Source of the DNA: Verrucomicrobiota bacterium
GTDB lineage: Bacteria > Verrucomicrobiota > Kiritimatiellia > SS1-B-03-39 > UBA6053
NCBI GenBank assembly: GCA_020831625.1
Contig: JAFIGD010000013.1
Span: forward strand, 1 to 64,000
DNA: 64,000 nucleotides
Direction of reading: 5' to 3'
Below are positions 48,981 through 57,688 of the stretch, one piece after another. A model generated the notes under the pieces. The model was not told the DNA's origin. It ran no database searches and saw nothing but the letters and a program-made list of their open reading frames with translations. A program made the position numbers and the translations under genes. How positions within the stretch are numbered: the first letter of the stretch is position 1; each line of letters begins with the position of its first letter.

Positions 48981-49445
48981 TTAGTCGAGGAGGACCCAGA
49001 GGCGCTGGCGGCTGTCGGGGTCGAGGTTTTCGGGGTCGGAGACGGTGTAGAGGTCGCCGGCGAGATCGCGGATGAGGATGCCGCCGAGGGGGAGGCGCTG
49101 GGGCCATTCGTCGTGTTCGGTCTGGAAGATGCGGGGACCCTGGGCGGTGTCGACCCGCCAGCAGCGGAGTTCGATCTCTTTGCGGCATTCGTGAATGCGG
49201 GTGATTTCGAAGGTGTGGGCGCTGTCGCGGAGTTCCTGCAGGAGGATGTCGCGGGAGGCGGGTTCGAGGGTTTCGGGCAGGTGAATGAGGGCCTGTTCAT
49301 GGCCGTCGTCGTCGCGCAGAGAGATCCATTCGTTCGGACTGGCCCAGGGAAAGCAGCGGCGGGGGCGCACGGGGACGGGGCCGGTTTCGCGGCGAAGCAG
49401 GATACGGCCGTCGGGCGCGCGTTCGAGGCGGACGGGTTCACTCAT
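48981..49445 (-). CDS. DUF1854 family protein
   Basis: A 154-residue protein (MSEPVRLERAPDGRILLRR ... RCFPWASPNEWISLRDDDG ... RLPLGGILIRDLAGDLYTV) matching DUF1854, a family I know as partner of a specific ABC exporter, annotated in Proteobacteria as cyanophycin-metabolism-associated. It overlaps the ABC exporter stop codon by ATGA, so the two are coupled. No cyanophycin synthetase or cyanophycinase is in the window. Last gene of a five-gene operon. The frame continues open upstream across the exporter, but only this part is genuine. Confidence 0.82.
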   Translation of the reverse strand: MSEPVRLERAPDGRILLRRETGPVPVRPRRCFPWASPNEWISLRDDDGHEQALIHLPETLEPASRDILLQELRDSAHTFEITRIHECRKEIELRCWRVDTAQGPRIFQTEHDEWPQRLPLGGILIRDLAGDLYTVSDPENLDPDSRQRLWVLLD

Positions 49446-51667
49446 ATGGCGAACCTCTGATGGAGTTCCTGCTGCAGTTCGTAGAGTTTGCGGAAGACGC
49501 CGTCTTCGAGGGCGAGGAGTTCGTCGTGGGTGCCGGCTTCGGCGATGCGGCCGTCTTTGAGGACGATGAGGCGGTTGGCGCGGCGCAGGGTGGAGAGGCG
49601 GTGGGCGATGGCGATGACGGTGCGGCCTTCGACGAGGCGGTCGAGGGCGTCCTGGATGTTGCGCTCGGTTTCGGTGTCGACGTTGGAGGTGGCTTCGTCG
49701 AGGATGAGGATTTTGGGGTTGTGGAGAATGGCGCGGGCGATGGAGATGCGCTGGCGCTCGCCGCCGGAGAGGGTTTGTCCGCGTTCGCCGACCATGGTTT
49801 CGTAGCCCTGTTCGAGGCCGCAGATGAAGTCGTGGGCGTGGGCGGCGCGGGCGGCTTCGATGACGGCGGCGGGGTCGGGGTTTTCGAGGCCGTAGCTGAT
49901 GTTCTCGAGGAGGCTGCCGTGAAAGAGGAAGGGGTCCTGGAGGACCATGCCGACCTGGCGGCGGTAGGCACCGATGTCGAGACCGCGCAGGTCGGTGCCG
50001 TCGATGCGGATGGTGCCGAGGACGGGATCGTAGAAGCGGGCGAGGAGGTTGATGACGGTGCTTTTGCCGGCTCCGGAGGGGCCGACGAGGCCGATGACTT
50101 CGCCGGGTTTGACCTCGAAGGAGATGTCTTTGAGCACCGGGCGGACACCGTCGTAGGTGAAGCCGACGTTTTCGAAGACGATGCGGCCTTGGAGCGGGTC
50201 GAGGACCACCGGGTCGGTGACGTCCTGGATTTGGGGTTCGGTGTCGAGGATTTCGAAGATGCGGTGGGCTGAGCTGACGGCCTTGTTCATCATGCGGGTC
50301 ATTTGCCCGATGGTTTCGAGGGGCTGCATGAACATGCCGGCGTAGAGGAGGAAGGTGACGAAGGTGCCGAGGGTGAGTTCGGGGCCTGTTTGTCCGGTGA
50401 GGCGGGGGAGCGCGAAGGCGTAGATGGAGAGGGTGATGATCTGGAAGGTGAGGGTGAGCCCCGGCCAGAAGTTGGTCCAGACTTTGTGGATGCGGGTGAA
50501 GGTTTCGAGGCAGGCATCGTTTTCGGCTCCGAAGCGGCGGACTTCGCGTTCCTCCTGGTGGAAGGCTTTGACGACGCGGATGCCGGGGATGGTGCCGGAG
50601 AGGACGGAGGTGAGATCGGACCATTTGCGCCAGGCCTTGAGGAAGATGGTCTGCATGCCGGTGCTGTGCCTGTAGAAGGCGAAGAGGATGAAGGGCACCG
50701 GAATTGTGAGGATGAGGCCCATGCGCCAGTCGAGAAGCATGAGCACGGTGCCGAGGCCGAGGAGCATGAGCACGGAGAGGGCGACTTCGATGATGCCGAA
50801 GGCGATGAAGTCCCAGAGGCGGTCGGTGTCGCTGGAGCAGCGGGCGATGATGGAGCCAGTCTGCTTGCGGGTGAAGAAGCGGAGGCTGAGGGTTTGCAGG
50901 TGGCTGTAGACGTGGGAGCGGATGTCGTGGGCGACGCGTTCGCCCATGAAGGCCATTCGCCGGAGGCGGATCCAAAGAAAGAACCCGCGGAAGAGGAAGG
51001 CGCCGGCCATGATGTAGAGGAGGGGCAGGAGATCCTGAAGGGTTTCGCCGGCCTGGAGTCCGTCGATGATGAGTCCGGAGAGGCGGGGCGGGACGAGGGT
51101 GAGGAGGGTGAGCATGACCGCGGCGAAGCCGCCGATCCAGAGGTCGGCTTTGTAGGGGAGCAGGTAGCGGAGGAGGCGCCAGATGACGGCGAGTTCGCTG
51201 CCGCGGACGGCGGCCTGGGCGTTGCGGACGGGTTCGGCGGTGCTGTCGGCGTAAACGGTGTCGGGGTCGGGCGGGTTCGCGGGCGGGGTGTCGGCCTCGA
51301 GGAGGATTTTGATGTTTTCCATGCCGCGCTGCTGGCGGCGGCTGAAGCGGAGTTCGAGGAGGGGGGCTTCGGTGTCGGTTTTGCCGAGCACGCGCCAGCG
51401 GGTGGAGGAGAGGCCGGGGGTGGCGTCGATGCGTTCGATGGCGGCGCGGTCGATTTGCGTCCAGAGCGCGTCGTGGACGGTGAGCAGGGCGTTTTCGCAG
51501 AGGAGGACCCAGGTTTCGCGCAGGCGGTGATCGGGGCCGAGGTCGGCGAGGGCGTAGAGCACCACGGGACCGCCGCGGGTTTCGGCTTGCCGGCGCAGAT
51601 CTCCGGGAATCTGTCCGGGTTGTTCCAGATAGCTGGCGATCAGGCGTTGGTTGAGCGGGGCGGGCAT
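49442..51667 (-). CDS. ABC exporter, fused permease and ATPase, DUF1854-associated
   Basis: A 741-residue MsbA-like half-transporter with an extra N-terminal domain of about 150 residues (soluble, PH-like in appearance). Six membrane helices lie at about 165-450 and the ATPase at about 485-735: GPSGAGKS (Walker A), LSGGERQR (signature), ILILDEATS (Walker B), IAHRLS (H-loop). The N-terminal extension and the adjacent DUF1854 gene match the subgroup linked with cyanophycin genes elsewhere. It would work as a homodimer in the inner membrane; cargo unknown, with lipids, peptides or glycolipids possible. Confidence 0.9.
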   Translation of the reverse strand: MPAPLNQRLIASYLEQPGQIPGDLRRQAETRGGPVVLYALADLGPDHRLRETWVLLCENALLTVHDALWTQIDRAAIERIDATPGLSSTRWRVLGKTDTEAPLLELRFSRRQQRGMENIKILLEADTPPANPPDPDTVYADSTAEPVRNAQAAVRGSELAVIWRLLRYLLPYKADLWIGGFAAVMLTLLTLVPPRLSGLIIDGLQAGETLQDLLPLLYIMAGAFLFRGFFLWIRLRRMAFMGERVAHDIRSHVYSHLQTLSLRFFTRKQTGSIIARCSSDTDRLWDFIAFGIIEVALSVLMLLGLGTVLMLLDWRMGLILTIPVPFILFAFYRHSTGMQTIFLKAWRKWSDLTSVLSGTIPGIRVVKAFHQEEREVRRFGAENDACLETFTRIHKVWTNFWPGLTLTFQIITLSIYAFALPRLTGQTGPELTLGTFVTFLLYAGMFMQPLETIGQMTRMMNKAVSSAHRIFEILDTEPQIQDVTDPVVLDPLQGRIVFENVGFTYDGVRPVLKDISFEVKPGEVIGLVGPSGAGKSTVINLLARFYDPVLGTIRIDGTDLRGLDIGAYRRQVGMVLQDPFLFHGSLLENISYGLENPDPAAVIEAARAAHAHDFICGLEQGYETMVGERGQTLSGGERQRISIARAILHNPKILILDEATSNVDTETERNIQDALDRLVEGRTVIAIAHRLSTLRRANRLIVLKDGRIAEAGTHDELLALEDGVFRKLYELQQELHQRFAI

Positions 51668-51682
51668 GGGGGAATTCAGGCC

Positions 51683-52714
51683 TTAGGCCTCGGTGGTCCA
51701 CACGCGCAACCCGCGGCGGGCGAGGTGAACGGGGAGGGACTGATAGCCTTTTTCGGCGAGGGCGCGTTCCATGGCCCGTTTTTGGAACATGTCGGCGCGG
51801 GTCAGGATCGTGATGGAGCCGCCGTCGCCGCCGGCGCCGTTGACTTTACAGCCGAGGGCGTTGAAATCGTTGGCAACGGCCATGATGTCCTCGAAGGCGG
51901 GGCAGACGAGGTCGGGATGCAGGGCGCGCTGGACATCGGTGTTGGCGTTGAGGACGCGGCCGAGGGCGGTGAAATCGCGGGCGGCGAGGGCGTCCCGGGC
52001 TTCGAGGGCGAGTTCGCGGAGGCGTTCGAGGCGGTGATCGCCGGAGGGGTTTGCGCCGAGGTCGGCGATGACCTTTTTGTGGGTTTCGGAGGAGTTGTGG
52101 GGTTTGCCGATGTAGATGAGCATGAGTCGCTGTTCCAGATCCCAGAAGAGTTCGTCGGGCATGTGGACGGGGGTGACGGTGGTGCGGGGGTACTCGGTCA
52201 TGTGAATGAGGTTGGCGCCGCCGTAGGCACTGGCGAGCTGATCCTGGACACCGCATTCGAGGCCGAGGCGCTCGGTTTCGAGGCTGTGGGCGAGGACCGC
52301 GACATCGTGGGAGGAGAGGCGGCCCTCGGTAAGGGCGTCGAGGGCGCCCAGCAGCGCGACGGAGACGGCGGCGGAGGTGCCCATGGAGGCTCCGGGCGGG
52401 GCGGAGGAGAAGAGGTTTACATGGATGGCGAGGTCCTCGGGCCATTTCATTTCCACGACGGCGGCCTCAATGAGCGGATGCTTGCCGTAGAGGATGTGGG
52501 TGGGGTCGAGGGGGTAGGCTTCGTTGTAGTTTTCGGCGCGGATGACGATGCGGGGCTCGTCGTCGACGGCGGGCCGGACGGTGATTTGGACCTCGACCCG
52601 GGGCGCGATGGCGAGGTTGAAGACGCGGCCATGGCGCGCGAACCAGGTGTCGGTCCATCCGCCGACATCACAAATCCGGGTGGGGGCGACGGCGTTGATG
52701 ACCTTTCCGGTCAC
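51683..52714 (-). CDS. GHMP kinase
   Basis: A 343-residue GHMP-superfamily small-molecule kinase: N-terminal APTRICDVGGWTDTW (sugar-binding motif 1), the ATP-binding SSAPPGASMGTSAAVSVAL (motif 2), and C-terminal KVNGAGGDGGSITIL (motif 3). The motif-1 wording resembles heptose-phosphate, fucose or arabinose kinases in place of mevalonate kinase. It would phosphorylate a sugar C1 or C7. It overlaps the aminotransferase stop by ATGA and precedes the ABC exporter by 15 bases, linking a phosphorylated sugar to the operon. Confidence 0.87.
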   Translation of the reverse strand: MTGKVINAVAPTRICDVGGWTDTWFARHGRVFNLAIAPRVEVQITVRPAVDDEPRIVIRAENYNEAYPLDPTHILYGKHPLIEAAVVEMKWPEDLAIHVNLFSSAPPGASMGTSAAVSVALLGALDALTEGRLSSHDVAVLAHSLETERLGLECGVQDQLASAYGGANLIHMTEYPRTTVTPVHMPDELFWDLEQRLMLIYIGKPHNSSETHKKVIADLGANPSGDHRLERLRELALEARDALAARDFTALGRVLNANTDVQRALHPDLVCPAFEDIMAVANDFNALGCKVNGAGGDGGSITILTRADMFQKRAMERALAEKGYQSLPVHLARRGLRVWTTEA

Positions 52715-53919
52715 TTGAGGCCTCCGATGAAGCGCTCAATGCGGGTGACCGCGACCTTGAGCTGGTCCATCGAGGTGGCGTAGCAGCAGCGCAGGTGGCC
52801 CTCGCCGCAGACACCGAAGGCGGTTCCGGGAACGGCGGCGACCTGCTCCTGCTCGAGAAGTTTGATGGCGAATTCTTTGGCGGTGATGCCGAAACCGCGG
52901 ATTTCCGGGAACATGTAGAAGGCGCCTTCGGGTTTTTGGCAGTTGAGGCCCATGCTCACAAAGGAGGCGTGGAGGAAATTGCGGCGGCGCCAGTAGGATT
53001 CTTTCATCTCCTGGATGTCGCGCTCGGGGTGGCGGAGGGCCTCGTAGGCGGCCTCCTGGCTCATGACCGGAGCGCAGAGCATGGTGTACTGGTGGATTTT
53101 CATCATCGCCTCGGTCAGTTCGGGCGGGGCGCAGGCGAAGCCGATGCGCCAGCCGGTCATGGCCAGGGCTTTGGAGAAGCCGTGGAGGAAAATGGTGCGG
53201 TCGCGCATGCCGGGCATGGCGGCGATGCTCACGTGGGGACGGTCGTAGGTGAGTTCGGCGTAAATTTCGTCGGTGATGACGATAAGGTCTTTTTCGACCG
53301 CGAGTTCGGCGATGCCTTTGACGTCTTCGGCGCTGAGTCCGCCCCCGGTGGGGTTGTTGGGGAAGTTGAGGATGAGCAACTTGGTGCGGTCGGTGATGAG
53401 CGGGCGCAGGCGTTCGGCGGTGACGCGGAAGTTGTCCCCTGCGGAGGTCTCGAGAATCACTGGTTTGGCGTGGGCCAGGGTGATGAGCGGACGGTAGGAG
53501 ACGTAGCAGGGCTCGTGGTAGATCACCTCGTCGCCCGGATTGCAGAGGGCGCGGATGGCGAGATCGAGGGCTTCGCTGACACCGACGGTGATGAGGATTT
53601 CTCTGTCCGGATTGTAGCTGGGGCCGAAGGTGCGTTCCACATAACCGCTGATGGCTTTGCGGAGCTTGGGCATGCCGAGGTTGGAGGTGTAGCCGGTTTG
53701 TCCCTGCTCAAGGGAATACATCGCGCCTTCGCGGATGTGCCAGGGGGTGGTGAAATCCGGTTCGCCAACCCCGAGGCTGATGACCTCTTTCATCTGGGAG
53801 ACGATGTCGAAGAAATCGCGGATGCCGGAGCGCGGCAGATCGACCACGGTGGTGGCCAGGCGGTCGCGAAGGGGCTTGAAAGGGGAGGGGGAATCAGGGA
53901 GAGACTTGGAGACGTTCAT
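52711..53919 (-). CDS. Class I/II pyridoxal-phosphate aminotransferase
   Basis: A 402-residue fold-type I aminotransferase of the aspartate/aromatic subgroup: SLGVGEPDFTTP, NFPNNPTGGGLS, ITDEIYAELTY, and the PLP lysine in LHGFSKALAMTGWRIG. It moves amino groups between an amino acid and a 2-oxo acid; the specific substrate cannot be read. An Lrp/AsnC regulator gene overlaps its start by 26 bases, a common pairing in which the regulator senses the amino acid. Confidence 0.92.
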   Translation of the reverse strand: MNVSKSLPDSPSPFKPLRDRLATTVVDLPRSGIRDFFDIVSQMKEVISLGVGEPDFTTPWHIREGAMYSLEQGQTGYTSNLGMPKLRKAISGYVERTFGPSYNPDREILITVGVSEALDLAIRALCNPGDEVIYHEPCYVSYRPLITLAHAKPVILETSAGDNFRVTAERLRPLITDRTKLLILNFPNNPTGGGLSAEDVKGIAELAVEKDLIVITDEIYAELTYDRPHVSIAAMPGMRDRTIFLHGFSKALAMTGWRIGFACAPPELTEAMMKIHQYTMLCAPVMSQEAAYEALRHPERDIQEMKESYWRRRNFLHASFVSMGLNCQKPEGAFYMFPEIRGFGITAKEFAIKLLEQEQVAAVPGTAFGVCGEGHLRCCYATSMDQLKVAVTRIERFIGGLK

Positions 53920-54373
53920 GAGGTTGATCTTTTTCCATCAGCACGCCGTGGTGCTTGTAGGTTTTGAGACGGAAGTGGGTGGCGGTGCCGGTGACACCGG
54001 GAATGGAGGAGAGGCGGGCGCTGACGAAGGTGGCCACGGTGCGCAGATCCGGGCCTTCGACAAAGAGCATGAGGTCGTACTGACCCGACATGAGGTACAT
54101 GGAGGTGACCTCAGGATACCGGCAGATGCGGGAGGCGATGTGGTCGAAGCCGCCCTCGCGTTCGGGGGTGACTTTGACCTCGATCACGGCGGTGACCTGG
54201 TCGGCCTCAAGCTTGTCCTCGTTGACGATGGCCTGGTAGGCGCGGATGACGCCGGTTTTTTCCAGTTCGGCAATGGCGGCGGCGACCTCCTCGACAGACA
54301 TGTCGAGCTGCAGCGCGGCATCTTCGAGCGGAATGCGGGCGTTTTCCTGTAAAAGTGCGATAAGTCGGTCCAT
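53894..54373 (-). CDS. Lrp/AsnC family transcriptional regulator
   Basis: A 159-residue regulator: winged helix (RLIALLQENARIPLEDAAL ... EVAAAIAELEKTGVIRAYQA) and a C-terminal RAM ligand-binding domain (VIEVKV ... GQYDLMLFVEG). Start ATG 54373 has GGAG 9 bases upstream. The recognition-helix region is shorter and more acidic than in Lrp itself. First gene of the operon Lrp, aminotransferase, GHMP kinase, ABC exporter, DUF1854; it probably regulates it in response to an amino acid. Confidence 0.9.
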   Translation of the reverse strand: MDRLIALLQENARIPLEDAALQLDMSVEEVAAAIAELEKTGVIRAYQAIVNEDKLEADQVTAVIEVKVTPEREGGFDHIASRICRYPEVTSMYLMSGQYDLMLFVEGPDLRTVATFVSARLSSIPGVTGTATHFRLKTYKHHGVLMEKDQPHERLQVSP

Positions 54374-54566
54374 GGGAGTCTCCAATTCTAAGGCCGGGGT
54401 TGGAAGGCGTTATCTATCGGATTTCCGGATTCTTGCAAGGGATTTCCGAAGTCGGTGACGGTTTACACCTTCTCGAATTGAACATGATGCGGGTGCAATC
54501 GCGTCAGCCGGCGGTGGCCGCCCCCCGTGGGTGTTCGTTTTGTCCGTATTTAAATCGGCAGCCGGT

Positions 54567-54589
54567 GTGAGCCTTTACGGTAGGCTCAC
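54567..54589. other. Hairpin with stop codon in its loop
   Basis: GTGAGCCT pairs with AGGCTCAC, and the loop holds the TAA of the minus-strand gene. No T-run follows. It may protect the mRNA end; a terminator is less likely. Confidence 0.3.
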
Positions 54590-56449
54590 CTCTATTTTGA
54601 AAAAGACTGGGCCGGTTTCGGGCGGAGTAATCACGGAGGCCTCAGACCAACTGTCCGGATCGGTAAGGTCACCGGTCCAATAAATGGTGTATATCCGGGC
54701 CTCTCCCAAATCCGGCTCGAATACCGGGAGGCCCTGTTCGTTCAAACCGACGATTCGGAAGAGGTCTGTTCCCATCGGGGTTAATCCGGCCAGCCAGATT
54801 TGACGAACCGTGAGGGTCATCCCGCTGCGGCTGTCGTCACTTTCACCCGTGGTTCCTCCGGGATAGCTTTGCAGGGCGAGCCATTCCGCGAAGGGGTCGT
54901 CCTCAAGGGGCTGCAAACGGAGTTCATTGCCGACAATCAATATCTCCCGGCCCTCCGGGACTGTGAACGATGCGCCCGAAAGATCGATTTGTCCACCGAC
55001 AGTTGCCAGGAGATGGCTTTCTTCCGTTAATGCAACATCGGTTTGGAGCACCAGGGTTCCGGAGAGGATCAGATCTCCGCTGACCGCCAGGGTCGGGACC
55101 CCGGTATACTGCAGGATTAAACCGCCGGCGATATTCGCCGACGCGAGATGGAATGTTGCGCCCTGCGGCGGCAGGAAGGAAACTTCGGCCCCGGAATGCA
55201 CCTCCAGGTTAAGATAATCTCCGGTTCCGGCGAACCAGGAGGGGTTCCCGGCAAGCTGGACCACTCCGATCTTGGGATCGGTATGGAAGCGGATGCCGCC
55301 CTGTGCCACCCGCATGACCGTTCCGGGTCCGTAGGCCTGGGTCCCCTTGAGGATAAAATCTGCAGGTCCGGTTTTGGTGAAGGTGATGTTTTCTTCGCCG
55401 GCCCGTGTCGAGAAGCCGATATTCACTCCTGGATGCCAAAGGCCGTCAAAGGTCAGGTCCTCTTCGGTGTTCAGGGTCCAGTTGCGAATGAAATAGATCC
55501 CGCCGTCATAGAACTGCGGGCCTCCCCGCACGATCCACACTGGATCCGGCTCGTTCCCCGTCCCCTCAAAGTTCCAGAGCCCGTGGTGGGTGTAGCTTTT
55601 CGGGGCCCCGGTATATTTATGGACGCTGGCCAGATTTTGGGTGGAATGGGTAATGGTTGTGCCGCTTGTGGTTCGCCAAGTGGAAAGGCCGCCAACGGGT
55701 TTCACATAGGAGCCGTCGCCGGGATCGTCTTCGGGTTTGGCGAAAGGGTAGGTGTCCTCGCGTACGGACGGATCCGCAAGATCGGCGTTGAAATCGGGAT
55801 GCATTTCAAAGATCGCGGTGATGTCGGCGGGCCAGACCCTGAATGGTCTGGCATTTACCAGGTCGGAGCGGTTATTGTTCACTTGCGCGTTCGGACCAAA
55901 GATCACATGCGAATCGGGTGCTTGGTGAATGTCGAAATCATCTCCCCAGGCCTCTATGACACCGTCGAGGGTCAGGGGAGCGCTTCCGGCAATCTCCAAG
56001 CGGCCCCGGCTTTGTTGGCCGTTGAGGCGCAAATTCCATTCGACCGTCTGTGCGGAGACGTTGTCAAAGCGCAGACCGGATGTGTTGCCCCCGCCGGTGC
56101 GGTCGAATCGAACCGTGCCGCCGCCTGTGGTCTCTCCGGTGACGGTAAGCACCTGATTCCCTCCGCCGATCCGAATCCGCGCGCCCTCCTGAATATGCAG
56201 GCCGCCGGTGATGACGGAGGCGTTCAGGGCGGGATCGCCCAGCAAAATCACCGCATCCCATCCGTCCTGCCAAATCTGACCGACCCCGGATAATTCAGGG
56301 GTGTCATACCAGGATGCGGTGCCGACCCAGTTTGCCGTGCCTCCGCCCCAGTATCGGCTTCCGGGGCTGGACCCCGGCTCCCATGCCGCGGCATGTTCAT
56401 GAACTGAAAGGAGGAGGATTCCGAAGTAAAAGAGAGTTAAACGCCGCAT
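54575..56449 (-). CDS. Secreted beta-strand-rich surface protein (autotransporter-repeat-like)
   Basis: A 624-residue protein with a signal peptide (1-22, ending AAA). Most of it is a repetitive beta pattern (GGTVRF, GGLHIQEGARIRIGGGNQ, GGLILQYTG, SGDLILSGTLVLQTD) like the autotransporter-associated or PVC-type beta-helix repeats. The last ~110 residues (FAEWLALQSYPGG ... LFRIVGL ... FFKIEVSLP) form a separate domain of the kind found at the end of large PVC surface proteins. GGAG lies 8 bases before the ATG. No enzyme motif is visible. Probably a surface or released structural protein. Confidence 0.55.
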   Translation of the reverse strand: MRRLTLFYFGILLLSVHEHAAAWEPGSSPGSRYWGGGTANWVGTASWYDTPELSGVGQIWQDGWDAVILLGDPALNASVITGGLHIQEGARIRIGGGNQVLTVTGETTGGGTVRFDRTGGGNTSGLRFDNVSAQTVEWNLRLNGQQSRGRLEIAGSAPLTLDGVIEAWGDDFDIHQAPDSHVIFGPNAQVNNNRSDLVNARPFRVWPADITAIFEMHPDFNADLADPSVREDTYPFAKPEDDPGDGSYVKPVGGLSTWRTTSGTTITHSTQNLASVHKYTGAPKSYTHHGLWNFEGTGNEPDPVWIVRGGPQFYDGGIYFIRNWTLNTEEDLTFDGLWHPGVNIGFSTRAGEENITFTKTGPADFILKGTQAYGPGTVMRVAQGGIRFHTDPKIGVVQLAGNPSWFAGTGDYLNLEVHSGAEVSFLPPQGATFHLASANIAGGLILQYTGVPTLAVSGDLILSGTLVLQTDVALTEESHLLATVGGQIDLSGASFTVPEGREILIVGNELRLQPLEDDPFAEWLALQSYPGGTTGESDDSRSGMTLTVRQIWLAGLTPMGTDLFRIVGLNEQGLPVFEPDLGEARIYTIYWTGDLTDPDSWSEASVITPPETGPVFFKIEVSLP

Positions 56450-56902
56450 GTGCGTCTCCAGTTGAGTATTCTATCAGGAGAACTTTAAACCATTCAGGAC
56501 GAAAAGTACAACTTCATTCGTTCCAATCCTTGAACGGCACGGAAGAGGTCGAACAAACCGGACCTTTCCGGACCCCTCAGGGCGAAGCGGCTTCTCTATT
56601 TCCGGTTCGGTCAGGATATTCCAGAGGGATTTCTGGAGGCGAACCGATGGAATTGGACAATCACTGTGCAATATCCTGAAAAAGCATTGCATATCTGTTT
56701 GTCTGAATTCAGACAAACGTCCGAATTAAGAATGTGGTAATGTTCAGGGTTTTTTGATAAGGTGTTCTTTCTCAGATTAGCCTGTAAAGTGTATGAATTG
56801 TTATACGGAGATTATTTTTATGGTGTTTATACAAAAAGTTTCATTTCGTTATCCGCCGTGTCCGCGGAAAGCATATTCTTTAGTGGCTCGGCTTGGTTGG
56901 GT
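56450..56902. promoter_or_regulatory. Long divergent intergenic region with a 22-bp palindrome
   Basis: About 450 bases without a convincing gene. Positions 56697-56718 are a perfect 22-bp palindrome centred on GAATTC (arms GTTTGTCT and AGACAAAC). The AT-rich DNA just before the metallophosphoesterase gene contains TAAAGTGTATG, resembling TAAAGTGTATAC upstream of the glycosidase near 6380. A small frame at 56474-56716 on the minus strand is not credible. Confidence 0.55.
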
Positions 56903-57673
56903 ATGAAAATTCTGATTCTCAGCGATCTGCATCTTGTTTCTCCCGCGGACCCGCACCTGAAACAGCACGCGCAGCGGGCGCATTTCGCAGAGGCGCGGAG
57001 GCATTTGCCCGCGCTGCGGAACGCCATCGGGCGGGAATCTTCCGATTTTTTGATTTCCCTGGGCGATTTGGTGGACTGGTACAGCGATGAAAACCGGGAT
57101 TTTGCGCTGGAATTCTTAGAGTCCCTCCATCTGCCCTGGGCCATGACCCCAGGTAACCATGACGGATCTTCTCCCGATGCCGCAACCGCGTCCCCGGGCC
57201 TGGGCGGCTGGGAGGCGGCCGGGGTGGAGGTTCACAACCGGAAAATGGAACTGGACGGCCTGCATGGGTATCTCATCAACAGCCACAATGCCGACGTTCC
57301 GCCTGAAACCGAGGCCTGGTTGCGTGAGGCGCTGGAGCCGGGGCCTGTGAACGCGGTGTTTACCCATGTGCCGCCCGACACGCCGGAGACGCGGGCCGCG
57401 ATTCTCGCGCGGGAGCCGCATCGGAATCTGAAGAAATACGTGCAGAGTCATGCACCCGGACTGTTTGAAAACGCGATGGCGGGGAAGGTGGATGTGGTCT
57501 GGAGCGGTCATCTTCACTTCCACACCACCGCGCGCATTGGCAAAACGCGTTTCAACATCCTGCCGCTCTCCATTCATGCCCACGGCAAAACCTATCCGGA
57601 GCAGGGTCAATTTCATGTGGTGGACACTCAAACCCTGGAATCCCGGCACATATTTTTTGAACCCAACTCTTAA
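56903..57673 (+). CDS. Metallophosphoesterase (calcineurin-like)
   Basis: A 256-residue phosphoesterase: ILILSDLHLVSP (D-X-H), SLGDLVDW (G-D-X-X-D), GNHDGS (G-N-H-D/E), then FTHVPP and SGHLHFHT for the last metal ligands. It hydrolyses a phosphomonoester or diester with two metals; substrate unknown. I use ATG 56903 because the catalytic domain starts there; the in-frame upstream extension is unlike the family. It lies 15 bases before a sulfatase gene, at the head of a probable four-gene operon, which is unusual company for this enzyme. Confidence 0.88.
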   Translation: MKILILSDLHLVSPADPHLKQHAQRAHFAEARRHLPALRNAIGRESSDFLISLGDLVDWYSDENRDFALEFLESLHLPWAMTPGNHDGSSPDAATASPGLGGWEAAGVEVHNRKMELDGLHGYLINSHNADVPPETEAWLREALEPGPVNAVFTHVPPDTPETRAAILAREPHRNLKKYVQSHAPGLFENAMAGKVDVVWSGHLHFHTTARIGKTRFNILPLSIHAHGKTYPEQGQFHVVDTQTLESRHIFFEPNS

Positions 57674-57688
57674 AAATCTGAACCCGCT

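Noticed and set aside
49446..51701. N-terminal part of the 906-codon frame ending in DUF1854
   Set aside because: Arg/Pro-rich off-frame reading of the ABC exporter; only the last 154 codons are real.
50303..52783. 826-codon frame antisense to the ABC exporter and GHMP kinase
   Set aside because: Shadow of two well-supported genes; Gly/Asp/Glu-rich with no domain.
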